From NCBI GenBank assembly GCA_012295275.1, contig CM022676.1, positions 12,845,660 to 12,909,659 of the forward strand: 64,000 bases of DNA, written 5' to 3'. The notes below the pieces were generated by a model. It was not told the DNA's origin, ran no database searches, and saw only the letters and a program-made list of their open reading frames with translations. The stretch is from Chrysomallon squamiferum. Taxonomy: Eukaryota > Mollusca > Gastropoda > Neomphalida > Peltospiridae. The position numbers and the translations under genes are program-made. Shown one piece after another: positions 21,100-34,700 of this stretch. Positions within the stretch are counted from its first letter, which is position 1; each line of letters starts with the position of its first letter.

Positions 21100-23215
21100 A
21101 GAATTCATGTCGGCCCAATGGTCAGTATTATCAAGTTATACAGCTTCATTATGGACCAAGAACTCACTCCTCCAACAAACCAGAAATCTGTAGAAAACTT
21201 GTAGGTGAAACCTGGTTCATGGCTATCCATGACAATCACAAATTCCTGTTTGTGGACTTTATGTTGACAACCTTGGTGTATTCATACCAGCAGGAATTCC
21301 TTCATGGAACAAAATGTGACAATCTGCCATCCAAACATGAAATCATCTTTGTCCACTGTACTCTTGTGCTACATACTCCAAGGACATTATCTACTATCGG
21401 GTCAGGTGAATACATCAAAGTGGAGCTCCCATAGGCATTATTTACTGTTGGTGATGATTCTGCTATGGCTATGTCTAGTTTTGAAACTGTCCTCAAGAAG
21501 CTCATGTCTAGACTTCTGCAGTTCTGGGTTATCTCTAATAGGAAGGAGTTGCCGCAAAGATGGCTTATGATTTGTATTGTGGAGCTGATCGCCTTTTGGC
21601 TACTTGGCACTATATAATAGATGCTCTCCAAATAAATAATATCAAGCTCTTGCCCAATGTCCTTTATCTGTTATCATCCTTGGATGGAAGTAGAAGCAAA
21701 GTATTATCACTGCAACTCTGCTTAGAATAGCTGCTCTTTCCTCTTCCACGTGAAAAGATTGATGGTCTTCAGTCCTTCTTTGGATTGTGTTCTCCCACAC
21801 TTTGCCAGCCACATCACATCTTCACAATGAACAATCAGCGAAACAGTATCAAGACAGTGTCAGCTGGTCTGATACCTTAGTACATGTCTTTAAATCTGGT
21901 CACATGACTCTGCACACCAGTGAAACAGTCATTTTACCTTTGATCATCAGCTGTGGATAGTAACCAATGGCTCTGTGAAAGAAAATGCCACTGAGGCTAC
22001 ATTTTATATTACTTGAGAAAGTAAACTGCATCTTGTCAGTTTCATCAGTGAAAAGCTTCTAGAGAGACAGATCCTGCAGTTACAATGTGAAGTAGAGGTT
22101 TTATTCATTTCTAATGCCTCAAAACATTTCTCTCTGTATACATCATTCAATCCAAACACATGGCATGCATTTTTATGGAAGCAAACCCTGTATCCAAACT
22201 TTGAGAAGATGTGCTGAGGTGTACTGATATTTCTTGTCAAGTATGCTCCTTTGTACAATGTACAGATTCAGTTCTTTGAGGCATTTCTCTCCTGGATATC
22301 ATGAACAGACATGCTCATATTCCACACACCAGTTGATCATCAGGACTGTCTATCCAGTTACGATGTTCAGACGCACTGTTAACATGCCATCTGGAAAAAG
22401 GGACGTATCCTTCCAGAAAAATCAAAAACATTCAAGACATTCTAAGTTATGTTAACATAGCTTCCAATGCTAAAGATGTTTTTCTCATTGATAAACACAC
22501 TGAGTGATTAAGACATGTACATGAATGCATTATTTTAACACAAGAAATACTTGGTCATCTTATCACAGCTTTACAAATACAACATGATCACTTACAACAA
22601 ATACAACATATCATTAACTGAACCTTGTGGTTTGTTGCCACTTCCAGTTTTATGCTTATGATATGGAAACTACAACTGAACATTTACAAGCAGTTATGAC
22701 CAGCAGTTATCATCAGCATTCTTTATTGTCCTAGATACCTCAAACTCTTACTAAACAGTCCACCTGTCATACTCCTGGCACCATCAATCAATCATTCACT
22801 GGTGAGATAATGAGAAATAATAGTTAATCTTTGTGGTTCTAATCTGTTATCTCTTACAACAGTCTGTATGATAAAGAAAAGATGTAGTGAGGTCTTGCAA
22901 AACACATTGGGTCAGTATTTAGCTTGGAAGTTAAACCACTTGAGGGATCATCTGCTGTAGTTCATGCTGATGATGCACCTGGTTTCCTGCATTCAAGAAT
23001 GGCAGGCTGCTTGAGCAACATAGCATTACAACAGACTGGAAGAGCTAAGAATTTAAACAAGAATCAAGTGACTGAACTAGCCATTCAAGAGGTGACATAT
23101 GAATTACTATTCCAAGATCCCATGGGAGGTGCAACAACCCTAAGAACACTTTCAAATGCTATTTCAATTAATGAATTTGCTCGAGGTCTCTCATCTCATG
23201 AAATGTAGACCTAAT
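21100..23215. other. Degraded unidentified region, possibly an old transposon
   Basis: Less AT-rich than its surroundings, with short open frames on both strands (for example minus 21302-21631, plus 22924-23208) that I do not recognise. It lies between two ~80-bp direct repeats at about 20860-20940 and 24346-24425. The plus frame at 22924 starts L-E-V-K-P-L-E-G-S-S and has no familiar motif. No function can be assigned. Confidence 0.35.
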
Positions 23216-23691
23216 GTGACCATTTTTCCATTATTCAGATACCACTTTCTGATATGAACCATATCCAGAAGCAACATGAGCTGTATCACATCAACCACCA
23301 CTAGACTGAAATATCAAAAGCCTCGAACAGAAGAAAACCTACTATTAACTTATTGAGGTTTATGATCTTGTGTATATTTACAATGACAAAAGCAAATTGT
23401 GTGCCAGCAAATGATACCTTGTAGTTTCAACAGAGGATTCCTGGTGCAGCGTCATAGTACTTCACAGTACCTCTTATCGTGTGGAAGTGTCATAATGCTT
23501 ACGCTACCTCTCAGATAGAGAAACTGCCAGTATATCTTATTAGTGGTCACAGCTGTGACTCTTCTAAGGTTTCTTTTCGGGGTATTCCCAGCACCTGAGT
23601 TCCGTCTTTACCAGAAATACCTTCTGAGATGCCCATGTCTGCAGGAGAAACTCCAGAACTCTCAGTACCCTACAGTTGTCCATCCATTGAT

Positions 23692-24128
23692 CGCAGTATA
23701 GGTGATGTAGGTGTTTTAGGGTCTATGTCAGGGATTAATAACTTCAGATTTAGACAGAATTTGTTAAGTGATAATATAATACTATCATCATAACTAGAAA
23801 TATAACACATTAACCAACAGAACAAATACATTTCTACTTACATAAAAGGAAATAAAATGAATTTGTCTAAGTTGTTAATTGTGGGGTTGTTTTCTTTTCT
23901 TCTTTCTTTTTTTTGTTTCTTTTTTTTGTGGGGTTTTTTGTGGGTTTTTGTGGGGTTGAAACTACAAAAAAAAGGAACAGGCACTGGAAAATTAACATTA
24001 TTATCATAACATAAATTTTAAGTTACATTAAATTGAATTAAATAATATCTTAACCAAAATAATGACACAGAATATGTAACAAAATGTCTCCCTATTAATA
24101 CTATGATATGAATTGATAATGCCTCATT
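23692..24128. repeat. Dispersed repeat R1, copy 1
   Basis: Matches 27078-27525 in direct orientation. Shared blocks include AGTATAGG-GATGTAGGTGTT, ACTAGAAATATAACACATTA and TTAACCAAAATAATGACACA. The two copies differ mainly in T/G-rich runs in the middle. Confidence 0.8.
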
Positions 24129-24429
24129 GATAACACTTCCAATAAACACTTGTCCATCACCATCCATTAATAAGTACATTTCAGTGTTTTATTATTGCAA
24201 CTAATTCTTTCTCTTTTCTCGTTTCATTAAATGAAACAGTAAGTGAGGTCAGTATTTAGTATCTCTAGGTATGAGTGCACTTAATTTGTTTTTGTTTGGG
24301 TTACCAATGATATTAATGAGAAGAGAAAAAAAAGATCACGCTACAGTGGTTAATTCATATTAGGGCTAATAAAGTAGCGGATGAAGTGGCTATTCTACTG
24401 TTACTTGTGATGATTTGATTCTGTCAGTC

Positions 24430-27077
24430 CGCTGTTGTTGTTTGTTTTTGTTTTTCCTTTTTTCCCCCATCAATAGCAAATTCCCAAACTCAAAAGGATA
24501 TGGTAATTTACTATATGTTTTAAAGCAGCATCAGGTCAAATATTAGTTAATTTTTCTAGCAGAATTTCTTAAAATGATGTTCCTGAAAATCCAAAATAAA
24601 CCTAAACGGAGAAATGGGTAAAAATAACAAATGAATATTATAAGAAAATCATGAAGAACAAAAACAGTCAATTATGCCGAATAGAGTATTTAAATGGAAT
24701 GTTTAGACCTATCTTCTTTTTCATTTTGCCTAGTATTTTTACAAATAACCCCTGTACTGATTGTTTAATAGCCATTTGAAGCGAAGCGGGTAGTGTCTCT
24801 CAGTAAAAAATATCCCTTTATGAACGACAACTCTACATGGTAGTCTGCCAGAAATAAACATAAAAATAATAGAAGAATTTTTTTTTTTTTTTTTAATTTA
24901 ACAGTTCAAGAACGACACTCTTACTCAGGAATGATCTCATGTTCATCTATCAAATTCAAAATGACCTAAAACATAATATTTCACTCAGTAGATTTAATTC
25001 TATTAAGGTCTTCATAAATAAGGACACTTTATTGAATAGATAATGAAAATTTGATAAAGATATATCTTGAAATATGTTTTTTATGACTTAAGTTGACTTT
25101 AAATAAAAGCTATTTAAATAAAACTTTTAGTATACATAGTACTATAAAAGGATCGTCCAGTGACATTTCGGACGTTTAAAACCTTTAGCGAATAAGAATT
25201 GGATGAACTTTTGTCAGGACAACAGCAGAAATAAGTGTTTTTACTTTTTTGTGCTATCCTGTTTTGTTGCTGCTGTTGTTCTTGTTGTTGGGGTTTTTTT
25301 GGAAAAAAAAATTGAGGGGGCATTGTTTTTTGGGGGGTTAATGTATTTCTTCATATTTATATTATTTTATAAAATAAATCAAATCATAGCATTAATACAG
25401 GCAGCCATGATTTCATCATAACCGGTTCACATGGCAAGATATTCTTGTAACCGAAACTATGTCTAGTCAGCAGCGATGATCTATTTTGGGGGGAAAAATA
25501 TTATATATCACACTATATTAATTTAGAAACAAAACTGACTTGAAAGTAAAAGGCTGTATATTTTCACACAATTTGTATTTATTTTTTAATTTCCACGTAC
25601 CATGTATTATTTTCGTTATACAGTAATCTTTCGTCATTAACGTGTTACGCAAGCACATGGCTGCCTGTGTCAGTGTGACGAGAAAAAGTTTATCTATAAT
25701 GTATTGGGGTTTTTTTCCTATCAAAACTAGCAGTAAAACAGGAAGAAAAAAGAAAAACAAAATATTCATTTAAAAACCTTTGATGACAAAACGAGAATAA
25801 ACTGGTATGATAACATTAACAGCAATATTAATGTCAAATGATTTAGATACATTTTAGACACATTATGTTTTCATGCACACTAAAAAATGCATAAATAATA
25901 AATATATACTGCAGGATATCTACAAACAAAATTTTAAATAAATAATTCTCAGTACAATACAATTACGATAAATAATTATACTGTAAGAAAAAAGAGAGGG
26001 AGGCAGAAATAAATAATAAGAATTACTATCATTTTAAGTTATTGTCAGATTACCCCATCAAAATAAGCGAGAAAAGAATCTTCCTAAATGCTTTGTTCTT
26101 ACTATATGCCATCAGTCCAAAACTGTTATATGTAACAGCGAAACTCAAATGCGGTCCCTTATTAGTTTTATTGTCGACCTATTTGCGAATCCACAAATAG
26201 AGGGGAAGCGTGTAATTAGGACCCTCTGTTTAGTCTGTAGACGAAATCAAGTTCGTAATAATAAAGGTGTCCAGAAAACAATTCTAAATTAGTACAATTT
26301 AAGATGATCTACGTTTTTCTTCTATCGGGCTATTTTTATTTTTTTATTTTTTTAATTTTTTTACGTTCGTTGAATGTTAAATTATTTTACCCGTTTTAGT
26401 GTACTCCACTCAAGCTGACTGAACTCGGGATCAAGTAATACAACTGTGAAAGATGCCGTGTTTTTTGATAATAATAATAATAATAATTTTGAGTGGTATA
26501 TAACTAACCTGAACAAATTCCAACGCATAGAAAAAACTGCACGTACTCCCCTATCCTGTACATTGCTTCTTACTGTTCTAATAAAACCCAAACACTTACT
26601 ACTTCCGCTATGGTGTACTTCAGTGTATGGAGTGCCATTTCGCCACAATATATATACATTTTTAAGTAATAATAATAATTAAATGACATTTAGTCATTCG
26701 CGGTATTTGGCAAACAAGCATAATGCCAAGCGGATACGTTCGTGAGCCAAGTTATTCTAGTGAATGACTTTGTTGATTATTCCATGATTACAATAACTGG
26801 TGTCCTAATTCGCTGTATTTTAAGAATAAAACAGAAAACAAGTCATTGATTCTTTTAATATCTGCTAGACTTACAAAACTGAATGTACATTATTAATTAC
26901 TAAACAGCCTTCATCTTTAGTTCAAATTACAGCCTGGGTATCCGGGATATGGACGTAAGCCCCCAGTATAAAAATGGATAGGCGAACAAAAGCCCCACCA
27001 GCAGAAATGCTTATTGTCCTCTGAACAACTGTAAAATTCAAATGGACTTCTGTGCCAATGCCTAAAGTGCTCGTTAT
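24430..27077. other. Intergenic DNA, nothing recognised
   Basis: Contains poly-T and small AAT runs. A minus-strand frame near 25690-25769 starts with a hydrophobic stretch (M-N-I-L-F-F-F-F-L-P) but lacks a donor. Confidence 0.55.
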
Positions 27078-27525
27078 CACAGTATAGGCGATGTAGGTGT
27101 TTTAGGGTCCATGCCAGGGACTGATAACTTCAGATTGACACGGAATTTGTTACCGTGATAATATAATACTATAACTAGAAATATAACACATTAACCAAGA
27201 GTATTGCTAAACTTATTTCACAAACACATTTCTAATTGCATAAAAGGAAATAAACACAACGAATTTGTCTACGTTGTTTGCTTGTTGTTGTTTTTTTTTT
27301 TTCCTTTTGTTTGTTTAATGTTTTTTTTTTGTGTGTGTGTTTTTGGGGGGAGGGGTATTGAACCTATGAAAAAACCTATGGAGAAACGACATTATTATCA
27401 TAACATAAATTTTAAGTTATGTTAAATTGCGTTAAATAATATCTTAACCAAAATAATGACACAGATAACATTACAAAATGTCTTCCATTAAGTTTGAAGA
27501 CTGATGTGAACTGATAATTCCTCAT
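27078..27525. repeat. Dispersed repeat R1, copy 2
   Basis: Second copy of the repeat at 23692-24128. No coding potential is seen. Confidence 0.8.
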
Positions 27526-27689
27526 GCCAAACTAACTATGGCAAATTGATAAAGTTTGAATCTGTGTTTCTATTTTACAAGAAACTTAGTATAACTTGGC
27601 CGCTAATCAATTTATCTCTAAACTTTAAAGACTGTCTTTAATGTTTCGTCATCGCGTATTTCACCGTGAAAAGATATTACGGATGGTTT

Positions 27690-27930
27690 AGCATCCAATG
27701 ACATTACATAACTACATCAACATATAACCATTATTTTTAAAATAAATTATTATTTTTAATTAATTAAATACTACTTTATTCTCATCAGCACATTTACTTA
27801 AATGAACACTACATATACAGCAGCTATAACTATTAGGCAGCAGCTGTAAACAGATATTAAACAAAGTATCAGAACAATTGTCCACCCAGACAACTGCTCC
27901 CAATGTTTCTTCAAATATGCCAATCAGAAC
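27690..27930. repeat. Dispersed repeat R2, copy 1
   Basis: Matches 41590-41840 in direct orientation. Shared blocks include TTTTTAAAATAAATTATTAT, TAAATACTACTTTATTCTCA and TAGGCAGCAGCTGTAAACAG. Confidence 0.8.
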
Positions 27931-28429
27931 TCTAGTTATTTACTTATATTGGCATTTAAAGCAGTTAATCTAATTTATTCATACATACATACATACATAC
28001 ATATATACATAGATTTATTTATTTATTTTTGCTGTTTTATTAATACAGACTAATGAATCTTAAGAATATATACATAACACAACTGATAATTTAATAAGAT
28101 TATTTATAGTTACTATGTAAACAATAAGGCAGCCACTGAAACTTAATTAACTGACATCCAGCTTTCAGTATTAAAACAAAAACGAAATTATCTTCCTCAC
28201 AGTTTCGATCTCGGTTGTCAAGTTGAATTAATTTGAAGTCAGTTATTCATATTGTGAATATGTGCACAACTGTCCATTATTTCGGCTTCTATGGCGTAAG
28301 AGATGTTTCCTCTTTTTAATTTGAAGTTAATATCCCTCTCCCTGTCAAGACACCTGGAATAGAACTGTATCAGCTTGTAAATTCATTGACAGTTACACCA
28401 GCGAATAGCAGTGAACACTCTCATGTGTC

Positions 28430-30995
28430 GATTTTACAGTCCCACGGGAATCGGAAGCCCAAATCGGAAGTGATTGATTTGACTTCATCTGGATATGAAC
28501 TAAACAAAAATCTTAGGTAACAAAATGTTAGACCCATGTAAGGCCCAATGTCAAAGATGGCCACCGTCACTGGTGGAAAATGCAGAAAATGGCATACCTC
28601 TGGAACTACTTGACCAATTTCAATATTGTTAAACTCCACTGTTGGGTTTTCAAAGATGCCTGATAATCTGGAATAAGTTTAAAGTCAAGATAAAGGTCAT
28701 GTTTTACTGCTTTCAAGTTGACTGGATATCATTTATGCAGTAAGGTCAAAACAAAGGTCAACATATGATGAACATTCAATAAAATCTTATTATAACAATT
28801 AGCTAATGTTACAGTTTTAATTAATTACAGCATAATATTAGAATTTAGTCGTACAAACACCAAGGCGCACATATATATAGATACACAAGTTCAGGTTTAA
28901 TTCTGATCACAAATATGTAAACAGAAGCAATTAGCAATAGTGAACTGCACTGCATGTGGGGCAACCTATTTAATTTTGTCCTATAACACCAAAAAGGAGA
29001 TAAACAGACAACACATTGAATACGATTAAATTTGGGCTAGAAAAGCCTGTTTAAAGGTTAGGTTCTTTAAGCATAAATATAAAACACATATATCATGGAA
29101 CAGGCCATGTTGAATACGATTAAAAAGAAAATTAAATTTAGTGCGTAAGACATGGGACATAAGAGTTACGCTGGTTGTAGGAAACTTCTTTCCCTCCAGA
29201 TTGCTGTACCTCAACAGATTTCAAAGCAAAGTAGGTATGGTAGTTGCATCAGAGCTATATACTTAGCAAATTAACTTTTCGATGGGTCACACTTCCATTG
29301 GCAGCCTACTGTCCACCAGATCATGGTTTAGAACACCCGTTCGGCAAGGAGTTGCAAAGCAGAGAGGATGGAATCATCACTGAGCAAGGGCAGGTGTTAG
29401 AGTTCTTTACGATGTCAACAAATTTCTCTCCCCAATCTGCACCTGTTATGTCATGGAAACCAATCAGACATTCACACTTTTCTCATCCAGTGACATTCAC
29501 ACGCTCACGAATGTTGATCGATCGATACTGTTGCCTTTTCCAGTGATGAAACTGAGTTTGGTGAATGCACGAAGTTGTACATGAGCTACAAAGTCAATCT
29601 ACGAGATCAGTATATCTGTATCTCTCAGAGCGGAGACACCGATGGCATCGATTTCATGTAAAAGTAATCATGGTGTCTGCCTCCTCGGTGATTTTGAGTG
29701 AATATCGACTCAGCTAAGGAATGGGTTGATTGATCTGAAATCAGGTACCTTTCACCGCCTTTTTCATCTTTCAGGTTGGTATTACCAAGAACGATGGAGA
29801 TTGAGCGAAGTCACAGCGGTCAAATATGATGCGCTCCTTATCGTGCGTTTTCACAATCCACTTTCTTTTCATCCCAGCCGAGTTTCTTATGACACGATGC
29901 TCTTCAGCAGTAAACCGCAATGAAAAGGTTACCTTCGCAGTGGACCTGGATGGAATCCCTCAGCTTCAGTGCATTCGTCAAAAAGTGAAGGGCGATTTCG
30001 ACGGACAGCTGGTACAGCTCATCTGAAGAATGAGAGGCAGTTGAGAAGCGGGGAAATCTACACCATAAAGTTAATCTATGGCAGTGTGATAAGAACATGA
30101 TCACAATGACCAACCACCTTTTTCATGTCAAGAGCAATCTCATCATCCAGTGCTGCATGCCTCCTAGTTCCCTTGACGGCATGCACTAAAGATGTGCTGT
30201 AGGCACTGAACTTGTTTAACGTAGTCAGTCAAGAAATGGACCAGTCGTCAGCATTCATGCCAGCCACCTTAGGTTCTGTCTTGTCAGCATATTGAGATGC
30301 CAATCATCATAGATGTCTGTGACATTATCACTTCTATGGAGAAAACTGGACCTCAGTTACTCACACTGCTTGTCGTTTTCCCAAGTACTGCATCAAACTT
30401 GAGGCAAGCACATATGTGAAATGATACTCATTTCCACTCTTGAATACCTTCCCTCTATATATCCCGGGAGTAAATGCCAATTTCAACAGCAACTGTATCT
30501 AGTCCACTTCCCTCGAGATACATACAAACACACATGTCTGTGTAAGACAGTAAAGAAAGATATACCTGCCTGGCTCTTGAAACACAACGATTGCTCCCAA
30601 CTGACTGGTGGATTTTACTGAATGTGTATCATATGTTGACCTTTGTTTTCACCTTGCTGCATAAGTTTGAACTCCAGTTAACTTGAAACAAGACAAAAGT
30701 ACTCTTACCTTAGCATGCCCTTTACCTACTATCGACCTGAAATATATTCCAGATTATCAGGCATGTTTAAAAACCCTATAGCAGAGTTTAACATCACTGA
30801 AAATAGTCAAGTAGTTCCAGAGATATGCCATTTTCTGTCTCTTCCATGAGTGATAGCGGCCATCATGGATTTTTGACCTTACAGGTGTGTAAAAGTGGGT
30901 TACCTAACATTTTTGTTTAGTTCATATCCAAATGAAGTCAAATCAACGCAATCTCATTTTGGACATCCAATTGCTACCGCTGTACATCTGAATCT
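28430..30995 (-). mobile_element. DNA transposon-like element with ~370 bp terminal inverted repeats
   Basis: About 28430-28800 is repeated in inverted orientation at about 30605-30995. Matched landmarks include GATTTGACTTCAT, GATATGAACTAAACAAAAAT, CTCTGGAACTACTTGA and CAACATATGATG (approximate). The interior of ~1.8 kb holds only broken reading frames. On the minus strand at about 29420-29480 it gives K-C-E-C-L-I-G-F-H-D-I-T-G-A-D-W-G, close to a G-F-H/x-T-G-x-D motif I associate with proteins abundant in invertebrate repeats. Superfamily not determined; target duplication not resolved. Confidence 0.7.
29300..30400 (-). pseudogene. Decayed coding remnant inside the long-TIR element
   Basis: Minus-strand frames of 60-90 codons (for example around 29904-30113) and the G-F-H-D-I-T-G segment near 29440 suggest a degraded gene, but stops and shifts prevent a single reading. 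The limits are approximate. Confidence 0.45.
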
Positions 30996-31194
30996 ACGCT
31001 ACAGACCCAGTGCTGACTTGGAAACATAGTGTTAGTAATTATATAATAGGGTCAGCAATGATAAAATACGTTTGAAATAATCTTCTGAAATGTTGCTACC
31101 GGGGTTTCCTCTGAATCTAGGACAATTGCTTATCAGAACGTACCTCATGGGACAGTACAAAGTAGACATTTGTTCACCATTAAAATGAGAAATA

Positions 31195-31780
31195 GGGCAA
31201 ATGCTAATTTTTAGGTTTTTCATTAATACAATTTTATTTATTATTTTATGAATAGAAAATAACATAATTTTTGGTTGATAAAAAAACCCATAAAACATAT
31301 TATATTTCTAAAGTCACAACTTCAAAGTTATGTTAATTACACAGTTCACTTAATTCAAGTTCTTGAGACACCTATAATTGTTTAAAGAGGCAGTTACTTC
31401 TGACTGTGATTATAAACATCAAAGGCATGTAACGTGTTTTAGATATATGTCTTAAATAGTAGTAACATTATAGTTTTACAGTAAGTCAAACTTTTATACT
31501 TTGTTGTTTTTAGTAATTAGTTACTTTTAGCATTTTACCTCTACTCTGCAAGACTTAACGTTTTGATCATCAAAGTTTAAAAAAAAAAAATTGAAAATAT
31601 TACTGATTGAGAATTACTTTTATCTTATTTTATTTATTATTTATTTATAAGAGATTCCCACTTCAACCAAACCATTTATACACACATATCTTAAACTAAA
31701 ATAAAATTGTATTGAAAAAACTCAGAAGAAAACATCAGCAATTGTCCTGCTCTGAGTGAGAAAATGCTTTAAATAATATG
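31195..31780. repeat. Dispersed repeat R3, copy 1
   Basis: Matches 45235-45700 in direct orientation with many small differences. Shared blocks include TGTTGTTTTTAGTAATTA and CTCTACTCTGCAAG. Confidence 0.75.
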
Positions 31781-34700
31781 TTCAAATGAGAACTGCAGAA
31801 TGGCTACTCTATTCGCCATACCAGAATTGTTTGTACCTCTTTGAGTGTCACAAAGATAGAATCTCCCTTTGCTATATCATGGTTCGGTGGTTGGAAGCAC
31901 AACATGTAAACCTTGAAAATCGAGATGAACATTGTAAGTGCATCATGGTGTATTTCTTTCATCATAAAGAAACCGTTTGTGCAGATACTTTATTACTTGA
32001 ATAGTGTTCATTGCAGCATATTGGAATAAAATGTTGACACATGTGCTTTCTTTAATTCAGTTACTCTCGAGGTTTGCCATTTTCTGGAGAAAATCAAATA
32101 ACTGGATCAGCAAATAATGGAAACTATTTAGTATTTTAGAGCTGTTGAGTGAATTGAACCCTTTTTGGAAAAACATCTCAAACTGTATTGAAACCCATTA
32201 TATTTATTGCCAAATATTTGTGAGAAATTTATAGAATTAATGGGACACAACATGTTCTTCATGCTATTTTTCCAAGAAATAAAATAGTCAAAATATCATT
32301 CTTCTTTTTGTCATGAAGCAAAGAACCTAGCAGTCATTGTTGATGATTTTCTTAATGAGAACACAATTCCATTAACAAACTGGCCATGGTCAGGCTAATC
32401 ACAATATCTCAAAAAACATTATGTCTGGACACCATACTGGATTGCAATCATGGATTCATCAACTGAATGAGATGGTTGTCTCTGTCCCCTGTGCTGGACA
32501 CAGCTTGAAATCTATATTTACAAAATAAGCTTTGCAGCAGAATGGGACAGCAGTGTTTGGATTGGCTTTCATTCATGTGCATGGAAAACGATAACCTGAA
32601 GACTACTGACTTCAGGCCAATTATAAAGCAATTTTCTTCAAAGAAATTTGGCAAATGTTTGTGTTGAACACTTGCTTTATAATAAATAATTCATAGTAAT
32701 TTTATACTGTGCCTTCTCCATCATGGTTTACCAGTTGAATATCAATATGTTGAAATTTTGTTTTTGTTTATCGTGGTTTGGAAACACCAATAAAATAAAA
32801 TTGTATCGACCATTTGCATTGTAATTCCTATAAGTGGTTGTGATTAAGGGCCCCCAGTGCACTGCTTGCCCACAGAGCATATAATGTTGCTAACACAGCC
32901 TGACCTAAAAGTCTTGTTCTTTTAAAATATCATTTGAATGTGGTGATAAACATAGACTAAACAAAAGGTTGAACAGACAGCTGCTTACAGCTTTAACTGA
33001 CTTTTAATTTCCTTGTATTGATTCTTGATATTCAAAATAACCTACATAATTTATTAGCATTTGCATTATTTAACCCAAGTTTATAAATAATATTGAGTTA
33101 TAAGAAGTAAGAACAGCTTGCCAGCAATGACCAAGGTCATCAAGATTAGCAGAGGTAAGTAAGTTTAAGGTTCTTGTCTGCATAGAGAGCAAATCTATTT
33201 CTTTATAAATATTCAGTGAATTTTTCTGTTACACTTACCATCCATTTTAAAACAAGAAATTCTAAGCAGTGAACTGAATATTTCCTTTGTGATTTACTTT
33301 ACACTTTACTAGCTCTGTTGACACCATTCATCTGTAATTCAAAAGGTTGATGGCTATAATGGGCTTATCCAAGAATTTATTCATGGTCAGTGCCTTCAAT
33401 AAGTTCTTCAGAAGCTTAGTGTTTTTTCAAAATCTTTAATAAATGTTCAGTTATGTCCAACAAAAACAAGAAACTGCCTAACCGTATTGTGATTCTTTGA
33501 TGTAAGTCAATCCTGAATCTTTTATTTATTGTCATTGTGTGTGTACATTAACATCTTTGAAACAATTTGTTCCAGAAACTGTCCTTGTATTGTTTGATGC
33601 GAACACCTTTCCTGTCTTTCTTGAGCTTCACAAGATGTTTTTCTGAGATTTAGAAAAGATATATTAAGCAGCAGTACTATTAAATAGAGAAGGACAGTAC
33701 GTTTTGGTGGTTTATTCGTTAATAAATAATGAGTGCATTCCTGTATTATCAGTTTGGTACATTGTTTGTCACAGTGCAACTGCAGTGCATACCCACCCAA
33801 AAACATGTTAACTTAGAAAGAAAGTCTGTGGTAATCCAGATATCTGACACCCGAATGTTTCAACTTCTTCTGTTGGAATTTGTTGGTGTTGTTTAAATGG
33901 TTGCTCAATTTCAAGCTTAGTTCTATATATGATCACAGTTCTATGCCAATGTTTTCAACTCCATTTGAGAAAATGTTGTGAAATTCTAAAAAATATATAT
34001 ATATACCTTTTTTTCCCTCCTAGAAATTCTTTATCAATGACATCTGCTTCATAAAAAAAAAAAAAAAAAAAATTCTAAAAAAGATCAAATCCTAATTTTA
34101 ACAGAGTTGAGCTATCATCAATTTCTTCAATTCTTACAGCTTGTAACTGATATAGAAGAGCTCAAGATGATATAGTTACAGTCTTAGTTGTTTTGATAGT
34201 AACATGGACATCAACATACATTTTAGCTTCACAAATGCAATTTACAAATTCTAACAATATAAAAGAGCCTTTGGTTAATTGAATCAAAAATAAATTAACG
34301 CTATATAAAATGTATTTGTCCAAACTTTTCCTAGAGAAAAATTTTATTAAGAAAATTGTTTATCCTGAAGTAACAAAAGACTGAAAATATAGCCATGATA
34401 ACGGAGTTGCTCCCCACTAGAACATTCAATCTTTAGAATAAAATCTAATGGATGCATGATAAATTATTTTTATAAAACCTCTTTGAAAAAAATGGATACT
34501 GCAGAACCAGCATCTAACGATGCCTTAGTTGTATATCATTGAGATACTTTGGTATTGGATGTTCCACTAAACTGTGTTCTGCATGTTAACTGGGCTTTTA
34601 TATTTACAATCTATAGGTTCCTCCTCTCAATATTTGTAATTTAACAGCTTTTATATTGATAATTTTCTAACTTTATCAATATCCATACTGTATATGACTA

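Noticed and set aside
22924-23208. 95-codon plus-strand frame as a gene
   Set aside because: No start context, splice sites or known motif; kept only as part of the degraded region.
25690-25769. Minus-strand hydrophobic start (M-N-I-L-F-F-F-F-L-P) as signal exon of the minus receptor
   Set aside because: No GT donor in the needed phase and it is more than 10 kb from the Ig1 exon; T-rich DNA gives such frames by chance.
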